Assembly (NCBI RefSeq): GCF_042427585.1
Contig: NZ_JBHMFC010000006.1
Location: forward strand, 31,935-95,934
Direction: 5' to 3'
DNA length: 64,000 nt
From: Pseudalgibacter ostreae
GTDB lineage: Bacteria > Bacteroidota > Bacteroidia > Flavobacteriales > Flavobacteriaceae
Within the stretch, counting starts at the first letter, position 1, and each line of letters opens with the position of its first letter. This document shows, in pieces, positions 8,326 to 17,723 of the stretch. A program made the translations under genes and the position numbers. Below the pieces are notes generated by a model. It saw only the letters and a list, made by a program, of their open reading frames with translations, ran no database searches and was not told where the DNA came from.

Positions 8326-11300
8326 ATGAGTATGAAATTTGCTGAATATAAAGGACTTGACTTACCAAATGTTGCAAACGAGATATTGCAATATTGGCAA
8401 GAAAATAACATTTTTGAGAAAAGTGTAAGCACAAGAGAAGGACGTAAGCCATTTGTTTTTTATGAAGGACCTCCTTCTGCAAACGGACTTCCTGGGGTGC
8501 ACCATGTTTTGGCACGGGCTATTAAGGATATTTTTCCACGTTATAAAACCATGAAAGGCTACCAAGTTAAGCGTAAAGCAGGTTGGGATACCCATGGGTT
8601 GCCTATTGAGCTGGGGGTTGAAAAGGAATTGGGAATAACTAAAGAGGATATCGGCAAGAGTATTTCTGTTGAGGCTTATAACGGCGCATGTCGTAAAGCC
8701 GTAATGCGCTATACCGATGCTTGGAACGAGCTAACCCGTAAAATGGGGTATTGGGTAGATATGGATGATCCATACGTTACCTACGAACCAAAATATATGG
8801 AAAGCGTTTGGTGGTTGCTCAAGCAGATTTACAATAAAAATTTGATGTATAAAGGCTATACTATCCAACCTTATTCTCCAAAAGCAGGAACGGGATTGAG
8901 TTCGCATGAACTTAACCAACCTGGTACCTATCAAGATGTTACCGATACGACTATCGTGGCTCAATTTAAGGCTGTTTCGCATACCTTACCAGATTTTTTA
9001 CAAAACGAAGGTACTATTCATTTTTTAGCTTGGACCACAACACCATGGACTTTGCCAAGTAATACGGCTTTAACTGTGGGGCCTAAAATTGAATATGTTT
9101 TAGTGGAAACTTATAACCAATATACTTTTGAGCCTATAAAAGTGCTGTTGGCAAAAAAATTAATGAACAGTCAGTTTGCTGGAAAGTTTAAAGAAGTAGC
9201 AGATAAATCGGAATTAACGGCATATAACCCAAGTGATAAAAAAATTCCGTTTTTAATTCTTAAAGCATGTGTTGGGAAGGATTTAGTAGGGATTAAATAC
9301 GAACACTTACTTCCTTATGCCTTGCCTTATAATAATCCAGAAAATGCTTTTAGGGTTATTTCTGGAGATTTCGTAACCACGGAAGATGGTACAGGAATTG
9401 TACATACCGCACCTACTTTTGGAGCCGATGATGCTTTGGTGGCCAAACAAGCTACACCAGAAGTGCCCCCTATGTTGGTGAAAGACGAACAGGGCAATTT
9501 AGTACCACTTGTTAATTTGCAGGGGAAATTCCGTCCAGAAATGGGGGAATATGCCGGTAAATATGTTAAAAATGAATATTACGATGAAGGGGAGGCGCCA
9601 GAGCGTTCGGTAGATGTCGAAATTGCAATCAAATTAAAAGAAGAGAATAAGGCCTTTAAGGTAGAAAAATATAAACACAGTTATCCAAACTGTTGGCGTA
9701 CGGATAAACCAATTCTATATTACCCTTTAGATTCATGGTTTATCAAAGTAACCGATGTGAAAGAAAGAATGCATGAGCTTAATGAATCCATCAATTGGAA
9801 ACCAAAAGCTACTGGTACAGGACGTTTTGGAAATTGGTTGGCAAATGCTAACGACTGGAACTTATCGCGTTCTCGGTATTGGGGTATTCCATTGCCGCTT
9901 TGGAGAACTGAGGATGGTAAAGAAGAAATTTGTATCGGATCGGTTGAAGAATTGAAAGCAGAAATGCAAAGTGCCGTAGAAGCGGGCTTTATGGAAGCAG
10001 ACATTTTCGAAAGTTTTGAAACAGGGAATCATTCTGAAGACAACTACGCTAAAATCGACTTGCATAAAAACATTGTTGATGATATTGTTTTAGTATCACC
10101 AACGGGACAGAAAATGTTCCGCGAAAGCGATTTAATTGATGTCTGGTTCGATTCGGGGGCGATGCCTTACGCACAATGGCACTATCCTTTTGAAAATAAG
10201 GATTTGATCGATGAGGGAAAAACCTTTCCTGCAGATTTTATAGCAGAGGGTGTGGATCAAACTCGTGGCTGGTTTTATACCATGCATGCCATCAGTACCA
10301 TGGTTTTCGATTCTGTTGCGTATAAAAATGTGGTATCGAATGGTTTGGTTTTAGACAAAAACGGACAGAAAATGTCTAAACGTTTAGGAAATGCCGTCGA
10401 CCCGTTTGAGACATTAGATCATTACGGTGCAGATGCTACACGTTGGTATATGATCAGTAATGCAAACCCTTGGGATAATTTAAAATTTGATTTAGAAGGT
10501 ATCGAGGAGGTGAAACGTAAGTTTTTCGGAACGCTTTATAATACCTATTCATTTTTTCAATTATATGCGAATTTGGATCATTTCAGTTATAGTGAAGCCG
10601 ACATTCCTTTCGAAGAACGTCCAGAGATTGACCGTTGGGTGCTATCAGAACTGCATACCTTAATCCAGAAAGTAGATGGTTATTATGCAGATTACGAACC
10701 CACAAAAGCAACACGAGCCATTTCTAATTTTACACAAGATTATTTGAGTAACTGGTATGTGCGTTTAGGAAGAAGGCGTTTCTGGAAAGGCGATTATCAA
10801 AAAGATAAAATATCGGCCTATCAAACGTTGTACACGTGCATGGAAACCATTGCTAAGTTAGGTGCGCCAGTGGCACCGTTCTTTATGGATCGTTTGTATT
10901 TGGACCTGAATGCTGTGTCTAAAAAGGAAACCTTTGAAAGCGTCCACCTGTCCGATTTTCCAGTTTTTAATGCTGCCTATGTAGATAAGAGCCTAGAGCG
11001 CAAAATGGAAGCGGCCCAAACCATATCGTCGTTAGTATTGTCTTTACGTGCTAAAGAAAAAATAAAAGTACGACAGCCTTTGCAAAAAATAATGATTCCC
11101 ATTGCTTCAGCACAACAAAAAGAAGAGATTTTAGCGGTTTCAGACTTAATAAAACATGAAGTTAATGTTAAGGAGATCGAGCTTTTGGAGGATGCTTCAG
11201 AAATTCTGGTAAAACAGATAAAGCCTAACTTTAAAGCACTCGGGCCACGTTTTGGTAAAGATATGAAGCTGGTAGCTAAAGCAGTAGGGGCTTTTACCTC

Positions 11301-11730
11301 AGACGACATAAAAATAATAGAACAAAGCGGGAAAATAGACGTTGTAATTAACGGAAAAAATGTTACATTGGTCTCTGAAGATGTGGAGATTATATCTCAG
11401 GATATCGAAGGCTGGTTAGTGGCAAACGAAGGCGCTTTAACCGTGGCGTTAGACGTTACGATTACAGAAGACCTTAGAAAAGAAGGTATAGCTAGAGAAC
11501 TTGTAAACCGTATTCAGAATTTAAGAAAAGATTCTGGTTTTGAGGTTACCGATAGAATTGATATCACATTTCAAAATGATGCGCATATTGTGAATGCCGT
11601 TAATGCAAATATGTTGTATATTAAGGCAGAAACTTTAGCAGAGGAATTACAAATTATTGAAAAATTAGATAACGGTATAGAGATTGCTTTTGATGATGTA
11701 AATACCAAATTGTTTATTCAAAAACATTAA
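8326..11730 (+). CDS. ileS: Isoleucyl-tRNA synthetase, type 2 (IleRS2) with GVHH signature
   Basis: Charges tRNA-Ile with isoleucine in the cytoplasm. The 1134-residue product has the class I catalytic domain, the CP1 editing domain (TTTPWTLPSNTAL region), the second signature motif KMSKR (residues 682-686) and the anticodon-binding C-terminal part. The first signature, normally HxGH, reads GVHH at residues 57-60 (8494-8505): the first His and the Gly are exchanged. Length and KMSKR fit the eukaryote-like type 2 enzymes, which resist mupirocin; the exchanged motif is the one reported for hyper-resistant IleRS2. Start MSMKFAEYKG; a second ATG two codons later is also possible. The stop is four bases before the DksA-like gene, indicating an ileS-dksA-lspA operon. 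Confidence 0.97.
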   Translation: MSMKFAEYKGLDLPNVANEILQYWQENNIFEKSVSTREGRKPFVFYEGPPSANGLPGVHHVLARAIKDIFPRYKTMKGYQVKRKAGWDTHGLPIELGVEKELGITKEDIGKSISVEAYNGACRKAVMRYTDAWNELTRKMGYWVDMDDPYVTYEPKYMESVWWLLKQIYNKNLMYKGYTIQPYSPKAGTGLSSHELNQPGTYQDVTDTTIVAQFKAVSHTLPDFLQNEGTIHFLAWTTTPWTLPSNTALTVGPKIEYVLVETYNQYTFEPIKVLLAKKLMNSQFAGKFKEVADKSELTAYNPSDKKIPFLILKACVGKDLVGIKYEHLLPYALPYNNPENAFRVISGDFVTTEDGTGIVHTAPTFGADDALVAKQATPEVPPMLVKDEQGNLVPLVNLQGKFRPEMGEYAGKYVKNEYYDEGEAPERSVDVEIAIKLKEENKAFKVEKYKHSYPNCWRTDKPILYYPLDSWFIKVTDVKERMHELNESINWKPKATGTGRFGNWLANANDWNLSRSRYWGIPLPLWRTEDGKEEICIGSVEELKAEMQSAVEAGFMEADIFESFETGNHSEDNYAKIDLHKNIVDDIVLVSPTGQKMFRESDLIDVWFDSGAMPYAQWHYPFENKDLIDEGKTFPADFIAEGVDQTRGWFYTMHAISTMVFDSVAYKNVVSNGLVLDKNGQKMSKRLGNAVDPFETLDHYGADATRWYMISNANPWDNLKFDLEGIEEVKRKFFGTLYNTYSFFQLYANLDHFSYSEADIPFEERPEIDRWVLSELHTLIQKVDGYYADYEPTKATRAISNFTQDYLSNWYVRLGRRRFWKGDYQKDKISAYQTLYTCMETIAKLGAPVAPFFMDRLYLDLNAVSKKETFESVHLSDFPVFNAAYVDKSLERKMEAAQTISSLVLSLRAKEKIKVRQPLQKIMIPIASAQQKEEILAVSDLIKHEVNVKEIELLEDASEILVKQIKPNFKALGPRFGKDMKLVAKAVGAFTSDDIKIIEQSGKIDVVINGKNVTLVSEDVEIISQDIEGWLVANEGALTVALDVTITEDLRKEGIARELVNRIQNLRKDSGFEVTDRIDITFQNDAHIVNAVNANMLYIKAETLAEELQIIEKLDNGIEIAFDDVNTKLFIQKH

Positions 11731-11734
11731 CATT

Positions 11735-12115
11735 ATGAGTAAAGATGAAAACGTAAGATACGCCGATAAGGATTTAGCGGAATTTAAAGATTTGATTAAG
11801 GATAAAATAGCTAAGGCAAAGCATGATTTAGAACTTATTAAAAGTGCCTATATGAACGATCATAACAATGGTACAGACGACACCTCGCCTACATTTAAAG
11901 CTTTTGACGAGGGGAGTGAGGTGATGAGTAAAGAATCAAATTCACAATTGGCCATACGTCAGGAAAAATTTATCCGTGACCTGAAAAACGCCTTGATCAG
12001 AATAGAAAATAAAACTTATGGAGTTTGCCGAGTAACAGGACGATTGATTAATAAAGAACGTTTAAAGTTAGTGCCTCATGCAACATTGAGTATTGAAGCT
12101 AAAAACATGCAGTAA
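11735..12115 (+). CDS. TraR/DksA-family protein with degenerate zinc finger
   Basis: A 126-residue protein: a long charged N-terminal coiled-coil-like region, then a C-terminal DksA-type finger starting YGVCRVTGRLI and ending in the conserved ERLKLVPHATLSIEA segment. DksA proteins bind the secondary channel of RNA polymerase. Only one of the four zinc cysteines remains (C in GVCRVTG), and the second Cys pair is absent, so zinc binding of the usual kind is unlikely. The acidic coiled-coil tip residues of DksA are not obvious. The gene sits between ileS and lspA; this trio is typical in Bacteroidota. A role in transcription is inferred from family only. Confidence 0.85.
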   Translation: MSKDENVRYADKDLAEFKDLIKDKIAKAKHDLELIKSAYMNDHNNGTDDTSPTFKAFDEGSEVMSKESNSQLAIRQEKFIRDLKNALIRIENKTYGVCRVTGRLINKERLKLVPHATLSIEAKNMQ

Positions 12116-12140
12116 TAATTAGTATAAAGTGATATATTTG

Positions 12141-12177
12141 AAACGTCTCGACTTATAAACGAGACGTTTTGTTTTTT
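12141..12177 (+). terminator. Intrinsic terminator-like hairpin between the DksA-like gene and lspA
   Basis: A perfect 10-bp stem, AAACGTCTCG (12141-12150) with CGAGACGTTT (12160-12169), has a 9-base loop and is followed by TGTTTTTT. It could end or attenuate transcription between the DksA-like gene and lspA, so lspA may be partly uncoupled from ileS. Confidence 0.75.
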
Positions 12178-12227
12178 AATAACCGTTTGTAGGCGAAATT
12201 CTTAAACCATAATTTGTAATTCAGTTT

Positions 12228-12860
12228 ATGTCCTTAAAAAAATCGATTGTCTTGATCATTGTTATTTTGCTTATCGACCAAATAAGTAAGATATATATTA
12301 AAACACATTTTAAGCTTCAGGATAGTGTTGCGGTTTTTAAATGGTTTAAAATTTACTTTATAGAGAATGATGGCATGGCTTGGGGAACGAAATTAAGTGA
12401 CATCGTGTCGTTTATTTCAGATAGGACTGCTAAGGTGGCGTTAACGCTATTTCGGGTATTTGCTATTTTTGGCATTGGTTATTGGCTTGTTACTGCAATT
12501 AAAAAATCTAGTCCGAGTGTTTTAGTATTAGCTATTGCCTTAATATTTGCCGGAGCATTAGGGAATATTATCGACTCTGTCTTTTATGGGGTATGGTTTA
12601 GCGATAGCTACGGACAAATTGCCACCTTCTTGCCGGAAACTGGGGGTTATGATTCGCTATTGCATGGAAAAGTAGTGGATATGCTTTATTTTCCACTGTG
12701 GAAAGGGTTTTTACCCGAATGGTTGCCCATATGGGGTGGTGAGCATTTTATATTTTTTAATCCCGTGTTTAATGTGGCCGATATGGCTATAAGTACAGGT
12801 TTTGTAATGCTTATTATATGGAATGGCAAAGCATTTCCTAAGCACGGTACAAAAAGCTAA
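12228..12860 (+). CDS. lspA: Lipoprotein signal peptidase (signal peptidase II)
   Basis: An inner-membrane aspartyl protease that removes signal peptides from diacylated prolipoproteins. The 210-residue product has four hydrophobic segments and both catalytic aspartates: D116 in GNIIDSVFYG and D185 in FNVADMAIS. An early IDQISK motif is also present. It is longer than the ~165 residues of proteobacterial LspA because of a loop between the two catalytic motifs (roughly residues 125-175), which is usual in Bacteroidota. Several lipoproteins in this window (7737, 22762, 26144, 47099, 48880, 57743) are likely substrates. Its stop overlaps the convergent 5-FCL gene by four bases. Confidence 0.95.
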   Translation: MSLKKSIVLIIVILLIDQISKIYIKTHFKLQDSVAVFKWFKIYFIENDGMAWGTKLSDIVSFISDRTAKVALTLFRVFAIFGIGYWLVTAIKKSSPSVLVLAIALIFAGALGNIIDSVFYGVWFSDSYGQIATFLPETGGYDSLLHGKVVDMLYFPLWKGFLPEWLPIWGGEHFIFFNPVFNVADMAISTGFVMLIIWNGKAFPKHGTKS

Positions 12861-13420
12861 AATTGAAAGATGCCTTTCGGCGTTACACAATAATCCAGCT
12901 TAATATCACCATCATAAACATCTGTAATCTCAGGCTCAGCCTCAAAAAAAGAAAGTCCTATCTTTAAAGTATCAGGTTGGCATTGTGTTAAAAATCGATC
13001 ATAAAAACCTTTGCCGTAGCCTACACGATGGCCTAATATGTCAAAAGCTAATAACGGTATAAAAACGACCTCTATTTTGTTATTGGCGATTTCAATACCC
13101 GCTACAGGTTCGGGAATATTATAGCTATTTTTCTTGATGATTGTATTGTCTGTCAAAAGAAAACTAAGCATTTCACCTGTTTTAAAATCGCTTTTTGAAA
13201 TTAGGATGTTTTTATCTTTTCCTGATAAAATATTCAAGATATAATCGGTATTCACTTCTTTATGTTCCGAAATAGATAGAAAAATGTGATAAAAAGAGAA
13301 GTCCCAAATGGGTAATTTTAAAAGTTGATTAGCAATATCCATGCTAAAATCCTCTACTTGGTTTAAAGTTAATGTGTTGCGAAGAATTTTATATTTTTTT
13401 CGTAATTCAAGTTTGCTCAT
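12857..13420 (-). CDS. 5-formyltetrahydrofolate cyclo-ligase
   Basis: Converts 5-formyl-THF to 5,10-methenyl-THF using ATP, salvaging a folate storage form. The 187-residue product has the N-terminal basic helix (LRKKYKILRNTL), a phosphate-binding region and the hallmark GYGKGFYDRFL near residues 134-144. Length is normal. It is the last gene of the minus-strand set rimB-rimK-aspartoacylase-like-5-FCL and overlaps the upstream gene by four bases, so it is probably translationally coupled, although its function seems unrelated to RimK. Confidence 0.93.
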   Translation of the reverse strand: MSKLELRKKYKILRNTLTLNQVEDFSMDIANQLLKLPIWDFSFYHIFLSISEHKEVNTDYILNILSGKDKNILISKSDFKTGEMLSFLLTDNTIIKKNSYNIPEPVAGIEIANNKIEVVFIPLLAFDILGHRVGYGKGFYDRFLTQCQPDTLKIGLSFFEAEPEITDVYDGDIKLDYCVTPKGIFQF

Positions 13421-14397
13421 GGCTGGCGTTTAAGTTTTGAAGTGATATGAAATAAAGCGTCCCCTTGATATACTATGGGCGATTCGTTTACATTGATAAT
13501 ATAGCCAGAATTTTGTGCTTTTACAAATTGATTGAATTTTCCGTACGGATCGGTAATATTGCCAATGTCATCTCCTTTTTTTACATGGCTTCCAATAGAA
13601 ATAGAAGCCTTGAACATACCCGAAAAGTTGGCGCGTTGCCATCGGCTTTCATTGATAAAAACACAGTCTTTTTTAGGTTTAGATACTTTAAACTTATTGT
13701 TTAACATCCCTAAATGGTATAAAACGCGTTTAGCACCATTAACGCCCGAATTGGTAACATTATCATCGATATGGAACGATTTGCCACCTTCAAAAAGGAG
13801 CATGGGTTTGCCTAATTTATAACAGGTGCTTCTAAAAGATTTATTTAAATTCTTAGAATACAGCACAAACGGTGCTCCAAAAACTTTAGCCAAGTTATTC
13901 AGATTTTTGTTTTCTTTTGTAATACGAATTTGTGGCGCATTAAAACGTCCTGAACCCCCGGTATGGAAATCGACGATATAATCCACATTGGGGATCACGC
14001 CATGAATGAGTTTATGCGCAACCCTACTTGCTAAAGAACCATTTATAGTGCCAGGAAATACACGGTTTAAATCTCTACCATCTGGAAATTCGCGTTTTAG
14101 GTTTATAAATCCAAAAATATTTATAACAGGCATACAAATAATAGTACCAGACTTAGGCTTGTTTATGCCTTTGGCGATAAGCTGTCTTACTATTTCAACA
14201 CCATTAACTTCATCGCCGTGAATACCCGCTGTAAACAATACGGTAGGGCCTGGTTTTTTTGACCGTTCTATAATAATAGGAACATCAACAGAAGATGAGG
14301 TATGTAATTTTGCAACGTCAAAACTCACTTCCTTACTTTCACCTGGATAGACTTTAACGTCTAAAATAGTTAGTATGTCAGAGCTTTCGGAAGTCAT
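13417..14397 (-). CDS. Succinylglutamate desuccinylase/aspartoacylase family zinc peptidase
   Basis: A 326-residue M14-like metallohydrolase. Zinc ligands are visible as H60 and E63 (AGIHGDE) and H145 (VDFHTGG); the substrate-binding cluster PDGRDLNRVFPG lies at 106-116 and a late glutamate in LLFEGG is a candidate catalytic base. The C-terminal ~90 residues form a beta-rich domain of the kind found in this subfamily. It starts one base after the rimK stop and overlaps 5-FCL. Family members remove acyl or amino-acid groups. Next to rimK, a role trimming glutamate tails or acting on a related gamma-glutamyl substrate is a reasonable inference but is not proven. Confidence 0.88.
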   Translation of the reverse strand: MTSESSDILTILDVKVYPGESKEVSFDVAKLHTSSSVDVPIIIERSKKPGPTVLFTAGIHGDEVNGVEIVRQLIAKGINKPKSGTIICMPVINIFGFINLKREFPDGRDLNRVFPGTINGSLASRVAHKLIHGVIPNVDYIVDFHTGGSGRFNAPQIRITKENKNLNNLAKVFGAPFVLYSKNLNKSFRSTCYKLGKPMLLFEGGKSFHIDDNVTNSGVNGAKRVLYHLGMLNNKFKVSKPKKDCVFINESRWQRANFSGMFKASISIGSHVKKGDDIGNITDPYGKFNQFVKAQNSGYIINVNESPIVYQGDALFHITSKLKRQP

Positions 14398-15273
14398 TTA
14401 TTTTTTATTTCGTTCAATATAGCTAATAATACTTTTTGCGATATTTTTACCAGTAGCTTCTTCAATACCCTCAAGACCCGGTGTGGAATTCACCTCTAAA
14501 AGTAGAGGGCCACGTGCAGATTGTAGCATGTCTACGCCACAAACAGGAAGGTTTAAAACCCGTGATGCATTTTGGGCAAGACGTAATTCATCTGTATCCA
14601 GTTTGATAATATTGGCAGAGCCCCCACGGTGTAAGTTTGAGCGAAATTCGCCTTCTTTGCCCTGACGTTTCATAGCGCCAACGACTTGTCCATCTACGAC
14701 TAAGGCTCTAATATCGGCACCTTTAGCTTCTTTTATAAACTCCTGAACAATAACTCGAGCTTCAAGGCCGTTAAAAGCTTCTAAAACTGATTCTGCAGCA
14801 CTTTTTGTTTCGGCTAAAACCACCCCCAATCCTTGGGTGCCTTCTAATAATTTTATGATTACGGGGGCTCCTCCCACGTGTTCGATAACTTCTTCTACAT
14901 CTCGCGAATAATTTGTGAAAACCGTTTTCGGCATTCCTATGCCGGCTTTGCTTAAGCGCTGTAAGCTACGCAACTTGTCTCTAGAGCGTTGTATGGCGCC
15001 TGAGGTTGCAATGGAAAACACATTCATCATTTCGAATTGACGCACTACAGCACAGCCATAAAACGTTATGGAGGCGCCTATTCTTGGGATAATAGCATCC
15101 ACATAATCTAAATAACGGTCTTTATAATAAATAGTAGGCTTTTCTTTTTCAATAATGATGTCGCATTTTAAAGGGTCGATAATTTCCATGCGATGCCCTC
15201 TCTTCTTGCCTTCTTCAAGCAGTCGTTGAGTGGAATATAATTGTGGGTTTCTTGATAATATAACGATGTTCAT
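14398..15273 (-). CDS. rimK: RimK, ribosomal protein S6 L-glutamate ligase
   Basis: An ATP-grasp ligase that adds glutamates to the C-terminus of ribosomal protein S6 in E. coli. The 291-residue product has the N-terminal pre-ATP-grasp fold (RNPQLYSTQRLLEEG), the GTQGLGV loop and the metal-binding end (LLEVNSTPGLEGIEEATG). Length matches RimK (about 300). Start and stop are tightly packed: its ATG shares four bases with the rimB stop, and its stop abuts the next start. The neighbours (rimB protease and a zinc peptidase) support a complete add-and-remove system for glutamate tails. Confidence 0.95.
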   Translation of the reverse strand: MNIVILSRNPQLYSTQRLLEEGKKRGHRMEIIDPLKCDIIIEKEKPTIYYKDRYLDYVDAIIPRIGASITFYGCAVVRQFEMMNVFSIATSGAIQRSRDKLRSLQRLSKAGIGMPKTVFTNYSRDVEEVIEHVGGAPVIIKLLEGTQGLGVVLAETKSAAESVLEAFNGLEARVIVQEFIKEAKGADIRALVVDGQVVGAMKRQGKEGEFRSNLHRGGSANIIKLDTDELRLAQNASRVLNLPVCGVDMLQSARGPLLLEVNSTPGLEGIEEATGKNIAKSIISYIERNKK

Positions 15274-15695
15274 AAAGCTTTTGAATTAAAAGATACGTTT
15301 TGCAAATCTACATCCACTATAAATTTGCGTTTAAGAAATTGCCTGCCAATAAGAACAGGGAATTTCATGTCGTAACGCGTACTGAGGGTTAAATTAATTT
15401 TATAGGTTTTTTCAAAAAACACGATTTCAGATTTTATTTTATATCGGTTTTCTTTTATACCGTTACTGCTTTTTACATTGGTTCTGGAAAACGAATCAAA
15501 AATAACTTGCTTGCCACTAAAATTAGGATGTTTTTTACTATAAAACGTACACTTTAAAACACCATCTTCTTCAATGATTTCAGAGCAATGGATCGCAGAG
15601 GTATAGGCTCCCGTATCTATTTTAACATCAATGTTGAAAAGATTGAGTTGTGGGAAGTCTATTTTATCGACGCTACCAATAACTTTTTTGCTCAT
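15270..15695 (-). CDS. rimB: RimB-like retropepsin-fold aspartic protease (ATP-dependent zinc protease family)
   Basis: A 141-residue protein of the PF05618 family, named historically as a zinc protease but with a retropepsin-like fold. The active-site DTGA is at residues 27-30 (KIDTGAYTSAIH) and the second hallmark FPVLIGRQFL is near residue 112. In Pseudomonas, RimB works with RimK, processing glutamate tails on S6. It is the first gene of the minus-strand operon and overlaps rimK by four bases (ATGA), a strong sign of coupled translation. Confidence 0.88.
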   Translation of the reverse strand: MSKKVIGSVDKIDFPQLNLFNIDVKIDTGAYTSAIHCSEIIEEDGVLKCTFYSKKHPNFSGKQVIFDSFSRTNVKSSNGIKENRYKIKSEIVFFEKTYKINLTLSTRYDMKFPVLIGRQFLKRKFIVDVDLQNVSFNSKAL

Positions 15696-15891
15696 TTTTT
15701 GTTTTTAAAAATGTGTGGCAAGGTATTAAAATAGTGGTATAATAAAAGCATTTATTTAAAAAGTTTAACACATTTATATGTGTAGGAATTTTAAGGTTAT
15801 AGTCACGTTTTCAAGGGAATGACAAATTTAAAAGAAACTTCTAGGCCTAACTAAGAAACGTTTTTTCGATTAAAATAATTACCTTTGGGCT

Positions 15892-17697
15892 ATGCCAAAA
15901 ACCACCTTAGATTTACAACTACAAACCTTGCCGAATAGCCCAGGTGTATATCAGTATTTTGATGCTGAAGGGGGTATTTTGTATGTTGGAAAAGCTAAGG
16001 ATTTAAAGAAAAGGGTGAGTTCGTATTTTACTAAAACCCATGATAACGGGAAGACTCGGGTACTGGTAAAAAAAATAGCAGATATTAAGCACATTGTGGT
16101 TGAAACAGAAACCGATGCTTTACTGTTGGAAAACAATCTAATAAAGAAGCACAAGCCACGCTATAATGTGCTTTTAAAAGATGATAAATCCTATCCTTGG
16201 ATCTGTATAAAAAAAGAACGATTTCCAAGAGTGTTTTCTACCCGACGGGTGATTAAGGATGGAAGTGAATATTTTGGGCCTTACACCAGTATGAAAACGG
16301 TATCAACACTTCTGGAGTTAATAAAAGGGCTTTACCTTTTAAGAACCTGCAATTATGTGTTGTCTGAAGAAAATATAGAAGCCCATAAATATAAGGTCTG
16401 TTTGGAATACCATTTGGGAAATTGCAAAGGGCCTTGCGAAGGATTAGAAACGGAAGAGGAATACCATGGGCATATAAAAGCTATTAAAGAAATTTTAAAA
16501 GGAAACTTTAAAGACTCGCTATCGGAATTTAAGCTGCAAATGAAACAATTTGCCCATGATTTAAGATTTGAAGAGGCGCAAAAAATAAAAGAGAAAATTG
16601 ATATATTGGAGAATTATCAAGCCAAATCAACCATTGTAAATCCAAAAATAAGTAATGTAGATGTGTTCTCTGTTATGAGTGATGAGGAATATGGTTATGT
16701 TAATTTTTTGCAATTATCATATGGTTCTATTATCCGCTCTCATACTCTGGAAATTAAAAAAAAATTAGATGAAAGCGATAAGGAATTGTTAGAACTTGCT
16801 ATTACCGAAATTAGACAGCGGTTTCACTCCAATTCTAAAGAAATTTATGTCCCTTTTAAGGTGGAGCTAGGAGAAGATTTAAAAGTGACCATTCCTAAAC
16901 TGGGAGATAAAAAGCACATCTTGGATTTATCGCTTCGAAATGCGAAATATTACAGAATGGAACGTTTTAAACAGATAAAGATTACAGATCCTGATAGGCA
17001 TGTTAATAGGATTATGGCACAAATGAAAACGGACCTGAGGCTTTCTGAAGAACCTCGACATATTGAGTGTTTTGATAATTCTAATATTCAAGGGACACAT
17101 CCTGTAGCAGCATGTGTGGTTTTTAAAAATGCTAAGCCTAGCAAGAAGGATTATCGGCATTTTAACATAAAAACAGTTGAAGGTCCAGATGATTTCGCGT
17201 CCATGGAAGAAGTGGTTTATAGGCGTTATAAAAGGTTGCTGGATGAGGAGCAGGATCTACCACAATTAATTATTATTGATGGAGGTAAAGGACAATTGTC
17301 GTCAGCTTTAAAAAGTTTAGAGGTCTTAAATTTAAGACGAAAAATCGCTATTATTGGTATTGCAAAACGTTTGGAAGAATTGTTTTATCCAGAGGATCCT
17401 ATTCCTTTATATCTCGATAAAAAAAGTGAAACGCTTAAAGTAATTCAACAATTGCGTAATGAAGCGCATCGTTTTGGTATTGAGCACCACAGAAACAGAC
17501 GAAGCAAGACGGCGTTAAATACAGAATTAGAAATGATTCCTGGTGTAGGTGAAAAAACAATTGTCGAGCTGTTAAGGCATTTTAAATCTGTAAAACGCGT
17601 ATCTAATGCGAAGCTGGATGAGTTGGAAGCTGTGGTTGGTAGGGCTAGGGCAGATAAGGTTTATAACTATTACCATAAAAATCAAAACAATTTGTGA
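15892..17697 (+). CDS. uvrC: Excinuclease ABC subunit C
   Basis: The dual-incision nuclease of nucleotide excision repair. In 601 residues it shows the N-terminal GIY-YIG domain (PGVYQYFD then ILYVGKAKDLKKR), the zinc/Cys region (CLEYHLGNCKGPCEG), a UvrB-binding UVR motif (FEEAQKIKEKI), the RNase H-like C-terminal nuclease (HIECFDNSNIQG and IIIDGGKGQL) and a terminal helix-hairpin-helix (MIPGVGEKT). Length is normal. A TACCTTTG box at 15880-15887 lies only four bases before the ATG, so the transcript, if it starts there, would be almost leaderless. Confidence 0.97.
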   Translation: MPKTTLDLQLQTLPNSPGVYQYFDAEGGILYVGKAKDLKKRVSSYFTKTHDNGKTRVLVKKIADIKHIVVETETDALLLENNLIKKHKPRYNVLLKDDKSYPWICIKKERFPRVFSTRRVIKDGSEYFGPYTSMKTVSTLLELIKGLYLLRTCNYVLSEENIEAHKYKVCLEYHLGNCKGPCEGLETEEEYHGHIKAIKEILKGNFKDSLSEFKLQMKQFAHDLRFEEAQKIKEKIDILENYQAKSTIVNPKISNVDVFSVMSDEEYGYVNFLQLSYGSIIRSHTLEIKKKLDESDKELLELAITEIRQRFHSNSKEIYVPFKVELGEDLKVTIPKLGDKKHILDLSLRNAKYYRMERFKQIKITDPDRHVNRIMAQMKTDLRLSEEPRHIECFDNSNIQGTHPVAACVVFKNAKPSKKDYRHFNIKTVEGPDDFASMEEVVYRRYKRLLDEEQDLPQLIIIDGGKGQLSSALKSLEVLNLRRKIAIIGIAKRLEELFYPEDPIPLYLDKKSETLKVIQQLRNEAHRFGIEHHRNRRSKTALNTELEMIPGVGEKTIVELLRHFKSVKRVSNAKLDELEAVVGRARADKVYNYYHKNQNNL

Positions 17698-17723
17698 AGG
17701 ATTTAAAATAGAATAAAAAAATA

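Noticed and set aside
15880..15887. TACCTTTG as a normal promoter of uvrC (and TATTTTTG at 51329 for glyS)
   Set aside because: They lie four to five bases before the ATG, so transcription would start at or inside the start codon; mentioned only as possible leaderless starts.
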